This document shows positions 56,880 to 64,000 of a stretch of DNA of 64,000 nucleotides, piece by piece. The stretch's first letter is position 1, and each line of letters begins with the position of its first letter. A program made the position numbers and the translations under genes. The DNA is from Bradyrhizobium yuanmingense (lineage in GTDB: Bacteria; Pseudomonadota; Alphaproteobacteria; Rhizobiales; Xanthobacteraceae), in the NCBI RefSeq assembly GCF_029167105.1, contig NZ_JARFML010000003.1:186001-250000 (forward strand), in the 5' to 3' direction. The notes below the pieces were generated by a model that was not told where the DNA came from, made no database searches, and saw only the letters and a program-made list of their open reading frames with translations.

Positions 56880-58313
56880 ATGACTTTCTCAACACCGAGG
56901 GCAAGCGCAGCCGCAAGTCCCGCGGCGGGCCGCGAGCCTGCCGTCAAGCCCGGCAAGTCGGCCGCGGGGCCGGAATTCAGCGCGCTGGCGCAGGCTTCCA
57001 TCCTGATCGTCGACGACGAGCCGGGCATGCGCAATTTCCTGGTGCGCACCCTTGCGCCGCGCTGCAAGCTGGTGGACGAGGCGGCCGATACCGACCAGGC
57101 CTCGCGCAAGCTCGATTCCAACCGCTACGACGTCGTCATTCTCGACAACATCATGCCGGGCAAGAACGGCGTCGACTGGCTCGCCGAGCAGCGCGCCGTC
57201 GGCTTCTTCGCCGATGCCATCCTGATCACCGCCTATGCCGATCTCGACACTGCGATCCAGGCGCTGCGCGCCGGTGCGGCCGATTTCGTGCTCAAGCCGT
57301 TCCGCTCCAACCAGATCCTCAACGCCGTGGCACGATGCCTCGACCGGGTTCGCCTCCAGCGCGAGAACTATGTGCTGCGCTATGCTCTGCGTGCCTCGTC
57401 CGACCGAACCCTCCTGCGCGACAATCTGATCGGACAATCGGCAGCGACGCTGCGCGTGCGCGAGACCATCGCACGCGTGGCGCACCTGCCCACCTCGGTT
57501 CTCCTCACCGGCGCATCCGGCACCGGCAAGGAGGTCGCGGCACGCTCGATCCACTCGCTGTCCGACCGCGCCGACAAGCCCTTCGTGCCGGTGAATTGCG
57601 CGGCGATCCCGCCCGACATGATCGAGGCCGAGCTGTTCGGACACCTCAAGGGCGCCTTCACCGGCGCCGATTCGGGGCGCGAGGGCCTGTTCCTGTATGC
57701 GCATGGCGGGACGCTTTTCCTAGACGAGATCGGGGAGCTGCCGCTGCCGATGCAGAGCAAGCTGCTCCGCGTGCTCGAAGACCGCCGGGTCCGCCCGGTC
57801 GGCTCCGAGCGCGAGGTTCCGGTCGACCTGCGCCTCATCTTCGCGACCAATGCCGAGCTGCAGAAGGAGGTCGAGAAGGGCCGTTTCCGCGCCGATCTGT
57901 TCTACCGGCTCAACGTGATGCAGATCCGCCTGCCGCTCCTGAAGGACCGCGGCGACGACGTGCAGGAGCTCGCCACCATCTTCATGAGCAAGCTCTCGGT
58001 CCAGCTCGGCATGCCGCCGGTGCCGATCGACGCCTCGGTGCGGGCGGCGCTCGCAAGCTACGACTGGCCGGGCAACGTGCGGGAGCTGCGCAATCTGATC
58101 GAGCGCACGCTGATCCTCGGCGCCTTCCCCGACGATTTCGCCGGTCCCCGCAACGACAGTCAGCCGGCGCCCGCCGACAGTCTCGCCGAGCTCGAGCGCC
58201 ATCACATCCTCGGCGTGCTGAAGGAGGTCAATGGCAATCGCGAGGAGGCGGCGCGGCGCCTCGGTATCTCGCGCAAGACCATCGACCGCAAATGCGCGTT
58301 GTGGGATGTCTGA
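56880..58313 (+). CDS. NtrC-class sigma-54-dependent response regulator
   Basis: 477 residues. The receiver domain has the acidic pair in ILIVDDEPG (about 41), phospho-acceptor Asp in VVILDNIMPG (about 89) and Lys in VLKPF (about 138). The AAA+ domain has the P-loop GASGTGKE (about 211), ELFGHLKGAFTGADSG with the sigma-54 contact loop GAFTGA, and GGTLFLDEIGELPLPMQ. The Fis-type HTH (NREEAARRLGISRKTIDRKC) ends the protein. The ATG at 56880 is chosen over an upstream start (56814). It overlaps the histidine kinase start by eight bases. Paired palindromes and a sigma-54 promoter at 60326-60429 are likely targets. Confidence 0.92.
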   Translation: MTFSTPRASAAASPAAGREPAVKPGKSAAGPEFSALAQASILIVDDEPGMRNFLVRTLAPRCKLVDEAADTDQASRKLDSNRYDVVILDNIMPGKNGVDWLAEQRAVGFFADAILITAYADLDTAIQALRAGAADFVLKPFRSNQILNAVARCLDRVRLQRENYVLRYALRASSDRTLLRDNLIGQSAATLRVRETIARVAHLPTSVLLTGASGTGKEVAARSIHSLSDRADKPFVPVNCAAIPPDMIEAELFGHLKGAFTGADSGREGLFLYAHGGTLFLDEIGELPLPMQSKLLRVLEDRRVRPVGSEREVPVDLRLIFATNAELQKEVEKGRFRADLFYRLNVMQIRLPLLKDRGDDVQELATIFMSKLSVQLGMPPVPIDASVRAALASYDWPGNVRELRNLIERTLILGAFPDDFAGPRNDSQPAPADSLAELERHHILGVLKEVNGNREEAARRLGISRKTIDRKCALWDV

Positions 58314-59307
58314 TGCGGCCGGCCGCAGCGGCGAGCCGGTGCGGGGGCGCTCCGTCCGCTTCCGGCTGCTCGCGATCGCGCTGCTGCCGATGCTGGTCAT
58401 CCTGCCGCTCCTGCTCGGCGTTGCGATCTATCGCTGGAACGCGAAGTTCGACGCGACCCTGATCTCCAAGGTGAACGGCGATCTCACCATCGCCCATCAA
58501 TATCTCGCCCGCATCCTGGAGAAGACCGGCGTCCAGCTGCGGGCGCTCAGCCTGTCGGCCCGCTTCCACGAGGTGCTGGCGACGGATGCGCGCGGCTCCT
58601 TGCGCGACCTGCTCGACGAAACCCGCAAGGAAACCGGCCTCGATTTCCTGTATCTGACCAACGCTCGCGGCGACGTCCTGGCCTCGTCGCCGCCGCTGCA
58701 GCATCGACCGAGAAGTGACTGGCCGATCATCACGTCGGCGCTGTCGGGCGAGGTCCCTGCGACCGGCATCGACATTTTCGGCAATGACGAGCTCGCCGCC
58801 ATCTCGTCGGCCTTGGCCGAGCGCGCGCGATTGGACCTCGTGCCGACCCCGAACGCGGTGCCGACCGACCGCAGCACGGAGACGCGCGGCATGGTCGTGC
58901 ATGCGGCGAGCCGGGCGATGCTGCCGGATGGCGGCGCCGCCGCGCTGGTCGGCGGCACGCTGCTCAACCAGAATCTCGAATTCATCGACACGATCAACGA
59001 TCTCGTCTATCGCGCGGCGAGCCTGCCGGAAGGCAGCCAGGGCACCGCGACGCTGTTCCTGGACGACGTGCGGATATCGACCAACGTCCGTCTGTTCGAG
59101 GGACGGCGCGCGCTCGGCACGCGCGTGTCGGCCGCGGTGCGCTCGGCCGTGCTGGGCGAGGGGCGCACCTGGCTCGACAGCGCCTTCGTGGTCAACGACT
59201 GGTACATCTCCGCCTACGAGCCGCTGGTCGACAGCTACGGCAAGCGCGTCGGCATGTCGGCTTTCTGGAGAAGCCATTCAGCGAAGCCAAATACCAGACA
59301 TTGGTGA
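58306..59307 (+). pseudogene. sensor histidine kinase, N-terminal sensor part, cut by a frameshift
   Basis: 333 residues: transmembrane helix 1 (LLAIALLPMLVILPLLLGVA, about 21-40) and a large periplasmic sensor domain (KVNGDLTIAHQYLARILEKT, DNARGSL to WYISAYEPLVDSYGKRVGM). After ATG at 59252-59254 the frame turns into SAFWRSHSAKP and stops at 59305. The other frame reads VGFLEKPFSEAKYQTLVIIV, so a normal gene would read RVGM-LYVGFLEKP; seven bases appear to be missing. Starts in overlap with the response regulator. Type of ligand unknown; formate or oxalate is plausible from context. Confidence 0.82.
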
Positions 59308-60323
59308 TCATCGTCGCTGCGTTCATCGCAATTACCGCCGCGACGGTGCCTATCTTCCTGCGCTGGGCGAGTTCCATCTTCATGCCGCTGGAGCGCGTCA
59401 CGGCGACGATCTCCGAGGTGGAGCGCGGCAATCTCTCCGCCCGCACCAAGATGCCGGCGTCGGGTGACGAGATCGGCCGCGTCGCTGTTCATCTTGACAG
59501 CCTGCTCGACCAGATCCAGGAACGCGACCGACAGCTGCGGGAATGGAACGAGGAGCTGAATGTCCGCGTGCGCGAGCGCACCCGGGACCTCGAGCACGCC
59601 AATCTCAAGCTCGAGGCGACCACCAAGCAGCTCATCATGTCCGAGAAGCTCGCTGCGATCGGGGAGGTCACTGCCGGCGTTGCGCACGAGATCAACAACC
59701 CGATCGCGGTGATGCAGGGCAATCTCGACGTCATCCGCAGCGTGTTCGGCGCCGATGCCGACAAGGCGAAGGTCGAGTTTCGCCTGCTGGACGAGCAGAT
59801 TCACCGCATCAGCCAGATCGTGACCAAGCTGCTGCAGTTCGCGAGGCCGGAGGAATATGCCGGTTATGTCGAGCGCCATGCCCCGGCCAGCGTGATCTCC
59901 GACTGTCTGCCGCTGGTGCAGCATCTTCTGAACAAGACCGAGATTGCGGTGGTGAGGGACGACCGCGCCAGCCGGCTCGTGCTGATGAACCGCAACGAGC
60001 TGCAGCAGGTCCTGATCAATCTCATCGTCAACGCGATTCACGCTATGCCCGACGGCGGAACCCTGACGCTCCGCTCTTTCGATGCCGAGCGCGACGGCCA
60101 TCAAGGCGTCGCCGTCGAGGTTGCCGACACCGGCATCGGCATGAGCACTGAGGTGATCGAGAAGATCTTCGATCCCTTCTACACGACGAAGCAGCGGCAA
60201 GGCACCGGGCTCGGCCTCTCCATCAGCCAGATGCTGATCGAGCGACAGGGCGGACAAATCACGGCGGAAAGCCGCGTCGGCTCCGGAAGTACATTCACGG
60301 TCTGGCTGCCGGAAGCCGCCTGA
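59301..60323 (+). pseudogene. sensor histidine kinase, C-terminal HAMP and kinase part
   Basis: 340 residues from a TTG at 59301 with helix 2 (LVIIVAAFIAITAATVPIFL), then a HAMP domain (PLERVTATISEVERGNLSAR), coiled-coil linker, the phospho-accepting His in AAIGEVTAGVAHEINNPIAV (His about 130), N-box QQVLINLIVNAIHAMPDGG and G-boxes VADTGIGM and GTGLGLSISQML. The kinase core is intact. It would normally be fused to the sensor upstream; translation from the TTG would give a membrane-anchored kinase without its periplasmic domain. The frames overlap by seven bases, as ribosomal reinitiation might allow. Confidence 0.85.
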
Positions 60324-60325
60324 TT

Positions 60326-60363
60326 GGACATTTTGTCCGAGGCCTTCCGGACATTCTGTCCGG
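60326..60363 (+). promoter_or_regulatory. paired palindromes, probable enhancer sites for the NtrC-class regulator
   Basis: GGACATTTTGTCC (60326-60338) and CCGGACATTCTGTCCGG (60347-60363) share GGACA-N3-TGTCC, with centres 23 bases apart (about two helical turns). They lie 50-100 bases upstream of a sigma-54 promoter and directly follow the sensor kinase gene. Paired sites at this distance are normal for NtrC-class activators. Confidence 0.65.
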
Positions 60364-60413
60364 CGCAGCGCATTGCGCTGCGGGAAGTCGTTGAATCGTC
60401 ACGATGCGACTTC

Positions 60414-60429
60414 TGGCACGCGCGTTGCT
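60414..60429 (+). promoter_or_regulatory. sigma-54 (-24/-12) promoter
   Basis: TGGCACGCGCGTTGCT matches the consensus TGGCAC-N5-TTGCW exactly in its invariant GG and GC. Start of transcription is expected near 60441, leaving a leader of about 220 bases before the transporter ATG at 60665. Confidence 0.75.
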
Positions 60430-60664
60430 CATCTCAAGTCAGGGTGTTTGAGGGGAATGAGGGCGCGCTAGCCGTCACTGCAACACTGCTCGCGAGGCGA
60501 AGGGACCTCGCCGCGATCAGCTGCTTGCTAGGTGCAAACGAGGCAATGCGCACCAGACGATTCCGCTTCGGCACGAAATCCGACCTGTCATGCGCTGCTG
60601 CCAGGCGCGCACGGCCGGTCTCAAACCGATGTGCCGGCAAGGCCGCGCCTGGGAGGAAACGCTG

Positions 60665-62317
60665 ATGACGACTGCCGATACCGTTCTTGCACCGGTTGGT
60701 GCTCCCGGCTTTCTCGATCGTGAACGCACGATCGCGACGGCCGGTTTCAATCGCTGGCTGGTGCCGCCGGCCGCACTGTGCATCCATCTGTGCATCGGCA
60801 TGGCCTACGGTTTCTCGGTGTTCTGGCTGCCGCTGTCGCGCGCGATCGGCGTGACCGCGCCGAAGGCGTGTCCCGACATGTCGCTGGTGCAGGAGCTGTT
60901 CACGACCAGCTGCGACTGGCGGGTCGCCAGCATGGGCTGGATGTACACGCTGTTCTTCGTGCTGCTCGGCATTGCGGCGGCGGTCTGGGGCGGCTGGTTG
61001 GAGCGCGTCGGCCCGCGCAAGGCCGGCTTCGTCTCGGCGCTGTGCTGGTGCGGCGGTCTCTTCCTCGGCGCGATCGGCATCTACACCCATCAGCTCTGGC
61101 TGCTGTGGCTGGGGTCGGGCGTGATCGGCGGCATCGGTCTCGGCCTCGGCTACATCTCGCCGGTGTCGACGCTGGTGAAGTGGTTCCCGGATCGACGCGG
61201 CATGGCGACCGGCATGGCCATCATGGGCTTTGGCGGCGGCGCCATGATCGGCGCGCCATTGGCGAACCTGTTGATGAACTACTTCAAGAGCCCGAGTTCG
61301 GTCGGCGTCTGGGAGACCTTCGTCGCGATGGGCGTCATCTACTTCGTGTTCATGATGATTGGCGCATTCCGCTATCGTCTTCCGCCGGCCGGTTGGCAAC
61401 CCGAGGGCTGGACGGCGCCGGTCAAGGCCAACGCGATGATCTCGAAGAACAACGTGCATCTCAATGATGCGCACAAGACGCCGCAGTTCTGGCTGATCTG
61501 GTGGGTGCTGTGCCTGAACGTGTCGGCGGGCATCGGCGTGATCGGCATGGCCTCGCCGATGCTGCAGGAGATTTTCGGCGGCAAGCTGATCGGCCTGCCG
61601 GACGTCGGCTTCAATCAGCTCGATGCCGGACAGAAGGCGCAGATCGCCGCGATCGCGGCCGGCTTCGCCGGGCTGCTGTCGTTATTCAACATCGGCGGCC
61701 GTTTCTTCTGGGCCTCGCTGTCGGACAAGATAGGGCGCAAGAACACCTACTATACGTTCTTCATCCTCGGCATCGCACTCTATGCGCTGGCGCCGACGTT
61801 CGCTGCGATGGGTTCGAAGCTGCTGTTCGTGCTCGGCTTCGGCATTATCCTGTCGATGTATGGCGGGGGCTTTGCGACCGTGCCGGCCTATCTCGCCGAC
61901 ATGTTCGGAACCCAGTTCGTCGGTGCCATCCACGGTCGGCTCCTGACGGCATGGTCGACCGCGGGCATCATCGGCCCCGTCGTGGTCAACTATATCCGCG
62001 AGTTCCAGCTTGCGGCCGGCGTGCCGCGTGACCAGCTCTACAACACGACGATGTACATCCTGTGTGCGATGCTGATCGCGGGCCTGATCTGCAACTATCT
62101 GATCAGGCCGGTCGATGCGAAGTGGCACATGAAGGACGCCGATGTGGCCAAGCTGCAGGCGGCGAGCGCCAGTGCCGCAGCCTTGGGGCCGCACGGCTCC
62201 TACGGCATCGGCTTTGGCGGACTCGACACCAAGGCGGCGCTGTTCTGGGCCTTCGTCGGCGTTCCCCTGGCCTGGGGTGTGTGGAAGACGCTGGAGAGCG
62301 CGGTCAAGATCTTCTGA
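60665..62317 (+). CDS. MFS transporter, oxalate/formate antiporter (OFA) type
   Basis: 550 residues with about twelve hydrophobic segments. N-terminal LCIHLCIGMAYGFSVFWLPL is typical for OFA/OxlT-like carriers; then GGWLERVGPRKAGFVSALCW, GSGVIGGIGLGLGYISPVST and KWFPDRRGMATGMAIMGFGG (the OFA loop motif), and NIGGRFFWASLSDKIGRKNT. GGGAGGAAA eight bases before the ATG at 60665 fixes the start over the upstream frame (60590). It is driven by a sigma-54 promoter. It lies before the formate dehydrogenase gene and probably moves formate, oxalate or another small carboxylate. An insertion after helix 1 (APKACPDMSLVQELFTTSCD) forms a periplasmic loop. Confidence 0.85.
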   Translation: MTTADTVLAPVGAPGFLDRERTIATAGFNRWLVPPAALCIHLCIGMAYGFSVFWLPLSRAIGVTAPKACPDMSLVQELFTTSCDWRVASMGWMYTLFFVLLGIAAAVWGGWLERVGPRKAGFVSALCWCGGLFLGAIGIYTHQLWLLWLGSGVIGGIGLGLGYISPVSTLVKWFPDRRGMATGMAIMGFGGGAMIGAPLANLLMNYFKSPSSVGVWETFVAMGVIYFVFMMIGAFRYRLPPAGWQPEGWTAPVKANAMISKNNVHLNDAHKTPQFWLIWWVLCLNVSAGIGVIGMASPMLQEIFGGKLIGLPDVGFNQLDAGQKAQIAAIAAGFAGLLSLFNIGGRFFWASLSDKIGRKNTYYTFFILGIALYALAPTFAAMGSKLLFVLGFGIILSMYGGGFATVPAYLADMFGTQFVGAIHGRLLTAWSTAGIIGPVVVNYIREFQLAAGVPRDQLYNTTMYILCAMLIAGLICNYLIRPVDAKWHMKDADVAKLQAASASAAALGPHGSYGIGFGGLDTKAALFWAFVGVPLAWGVWKTLESAVKIF

Positions 62318-62335
62318 TCGTGCCTGCGCCGCGAG

Positions 62336-62360
62336 CGGGAGCGCGCCATTCGCGCTCCCG
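62336..62360 (+). terminator. probable terminator hairpin after the transporter gene
   Basis: CGGGAGCGCG-CCATT-CGCGCTCCCG, a 10-base stem with a 5-base loop 18 bases after the transporter stop. A second hairpin (GCGATA ... TATCGC) follows. There is no clean U-tract, so termination may rely on the tandem hairpins. Confidence 0.5.
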
Positions 62361-62592
62361 CGATACGATTTCGCTATCGCAGCATGGGAAGCCTTTATTG
62401 ATCTCCAGACCAATTCAGGCTTCGTTGACAATCAGGCGCGTTGTGACCAGCGCAAGACCGTGTCCGGGCAGCAATCATGGTTGACCTTGGGTCGCGCTTA
62501 ACTGCTTTCATCACCATGATATTCTTCTTGGCATCTGGCATGCCAGAGGTTTAGACTGGAGTCGTTCCAAAAGACGAGATCGAGACGAATCG

Positions 62593-64000
62593 ATGAGCCA
62601 CGACGTGCATGAGGTCCGCCCCTTCGAGCATCCCGGTGAGGGACGCCGGCGCGCCAAGGCCACGCCCAAGGGGCGCCAGGTCGATCCGACCGCCGCGCAC
62701 GAGATCGAGCAGCTGCTCGGCGACCGACCTCGGCGGCGCGATCTCCTGATCGAATATTTGCACCTGATCCAGGACAAGTACCACCAGATCTCGGCTGCGC
62801 ATCTGGCCGCGCTCGCCGACGAGATGAAGCTCGCCTTTGCCGAAGTGTTCGAGACCGCGACGTTCTACGCGCATTTCGACGTGGTGAAGGAAGGCGAGCC
62901 CGACATTCCCCCGCTGACGATCCGCGTCTGCGATTCGCTCACCTGCGCGATGCTTGGCGGCGAGAAGCTGCTCGAAGATCTGCAGAGCAGGTCAGGTCCC
63001 GGCATCCGCGTCGTGCGCGCGCCCTGTGTCGGCCGCTGCGACACCGCACCCGCTGCCGAGGTCGGTCACAACTTCGTCGATCACGCCACCGTCGCCAATG
63101 TGATGGCGGCGGCCAAGGCCGGCGACACTCACGCGCATCTGCCCGAATATGTCGACTACGACGCCTATGTCGCCGGCGGCGGTTACAAGCTGCTGGGCCG
63201 CCTGCGCTCCGGCGAGTTGTCGAAGGACGATCTCCTGAAAGCGCTCGACGATGCCTCGCTGCGCGGGCTCGGCGGGGCCGGCTTCCCCACGGGACGCAAA
63301 TGGCGCGCGGTGCTGGGCGAGCCCGGGCCGCGGCTGATGGCTATCAATGGCGACGAGGGCGAGCCGGGCACGTTCAAGGACCGGTACTATCTGGAAACCG
63401 ATCCGCATCGTTTCATCGAGGGCATGCTGATCGGCGCGCATGTGGTCCAGGCCTCCGACGTCTACATCTATCTGCGCGACGAATATCCGGCCTCGCGCGA
63501 GATCCTCCAGCGCGAGATCGCAAAGCTTCCGCCGGGCGGCCCGACGCTGCATCTGCGGCGCGGCGCCGGCGCTTACATCTGCGGCGAGGAATCCTCGCTG
63601 CTGGAGAGCATCGAGGGCAAGCGCGGCCTGCCCCGGCACAAGCCGCCTTACCCGTTCCAGGTTGGCCTGTTCGGCCTGCCGACGCTGATCAACAATATCG
63701 AGACGCTGTGGTGGGTGCGCGACATCGTCGAGAAGGGCGCCGATTGGTGGAAGGGCCATGGCCGCCACGAGCGCCATGGTCTGCGCAGCTTCTCGGTCTC
63801 GGGACGCGTCAAGAATCCCGGCATGAAGCTCGCGCCCGCGGGCATCACCGTGCGGGAGCTGATCGCGGAATATTGCGGCGGCATGGCCGACGGCCATCAG
63901 TTCTATGCGTATCTGCCGGGCGGCGCGTCCGGCGGCATTCTGCCGGCCTCGATGGACGACATCCCGCTCGATTTCGGCACGCTGGAGAAATACGGCTGCT
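62593..64000 (+). CDS. fdsB: NAD-dependent formate dehydrogenase diaphorase subunit, NuoE-NuoF fusion (partial)
   Basis: Open from the ATG at 62593 to the window end (469 residues seen). Residues about 30-180 are a NuoE/FdsG-like [2Fe-2S] domain: CDSLTC (Cys113, Cys118) and APCVGRC. From about 200 follows NuoF/FdsB: LRGLGGAGFPTGRKW and NGDEGEPGTFKDRYY (NADH and FMN sites) and GAGAYICGEESSLLESIEGK. The [4Fe-4S] motif would lie beyond the window. It passes electrons from the molybdenum subunit to NAD+. In Rhodobacter-type enzymes FdsG and FdsB are separate genes; here they are one. fdsA should follow outside the window. Confidence 0.88.
   Translation, partial: MSHDVHEVRPFEHPGEGRRRAKATPKGRQVDPTAAHEIEQLLGDRPRRRDLLIEYLHLIQDKYHQISAAHLAALADEMKLAFAEVFETATFYAHFDVVKEGEPDIPPLTIRVCDSLTCAMLGGEKLLEDLQSRSGPGIRVVRAPCVGRCDTAPAAEVGHNFVDHATVANVMAAAKAGDTHAHLPEYVDYDAYVAGGGYKLLGRLRSGELSKDDLLKALDDASLRGLGGAGFPTGRKWRAVLGEPGPRLMAINGDEGEPGTFKDRYYLETDPHRFIEGMLIGAHVVQASDVYIYLRDEYPASREILQREIAKLPPGGPTLHLRRGAGAYICGEESSLLESIEGKRGLPRHKPPYPFQVGLFGLPTLINNIETLWWVRDIVEKGADWWKGHGRHERHGLRSFSVSGRVKNPGMKLAPAGITVRELIAEYCGGMADGHQFYAYLPGGASGGILPASMDDIPLDFGTLEKYGC

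Noticed and set aside
62992..63897. 301-codon minus-strand frame opposite the formate dehydrogenase subunit
   Set aside because: Antisense shadow; the plus strand encodes clear NuoE and NuoF motifs through the whole stretch.
1..64000. CRISPR array, prophage structural genes, rRNA operon
   Set aside because: No regular short repeats with spacers, no capsid, portal or tail motifs, and no rRNA-like sequence seen.

Overview
The window looks like a symbiotic or soil alphaproteobacterium of the Bradyrhizobium type. This is inferred from gene content (formate dehydrogenase and molybdenum-cofactor genes, tripartite/TAXI/branched-chain solute-binding proteins, a FixK-type box, small protein families typical of Bradyrhizobiaceae) and from the contrast between a decayed, gene-poor left part and a dense, GC-rich right part. 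The boundary between them is a CAU-anticodon tRNA gene (43163-43238, minus strand) whose 3' end faces a tyrosine integrase (41895-43148) preceded by an overlapping helix-turn-helix ORF.

Left part, 1-43 kb: a genomic island, probably the edge of a symbiosis-type island. It mixes intact operons with many frameshifted or truncated remnants. At 1-4 kb there is an IS1182-like transposase remnant, a cytochrome c remnant and small proteins. At 4-11.5 kb sits a catabolic locus: enoyl-CoA hydratase, MHS-family transporter, CehA/McbA-like PHP metallohydrolase, a LacI regulator and a cut-off CoA-transferase. Three copies of the palindrome TGAAATCGATTTCA link these genes as a likely regulon. At 11.9-14.4 kb are remnants of chorismate mutase, a prephenate-dehydratase-like protein, an MFS exporter and LrgB; pieces of this stretch are duplicated at 15.66-16.39 kb around an intact heme oxygenase gene. 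From 16.4 to 30.7 kb almost everything reads leftward: luciferase-like monooxygenase, HisC-like aminotransferase, adenylate-forming ligase, flavin reductase, trpC, trpD with a changed KHGNR motif, and a three-gene acyl-CoA carboxylase operon. From 31 to 43 kb there are small ORFs, a cold-shock protein, a CBS-domain gene behind a FixK/FNR-type promoter, and remnants.

Right part, 43.2-64 kb: core-like. It opens with three periplasmic solute-binding protein genes (TctC, TAXI and branched-chain amino acid types), followed by a molybdenum/tungsten block: a HTH plus binding-protein regulator, TupA, a MoeA-like protein, a MoeA-binding-protein fusion, MobA, FdhD, MobB, MoeA and TusA. Next come an NtrC-class response regulator and its histidine kinase, which is split by a frameshift, then an oxalate/formate-type transporter behind a sigma-54 promoter with two upstream palindromes. 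The window ends inside a formate dehydrogenase diaphorase subunit that fuses NuoE and NuoF domains. The genes fit together as formate (perhaps oxalate) uptake and oxidation plus cofactor supply for a molybdenum formate dehydrogenase.
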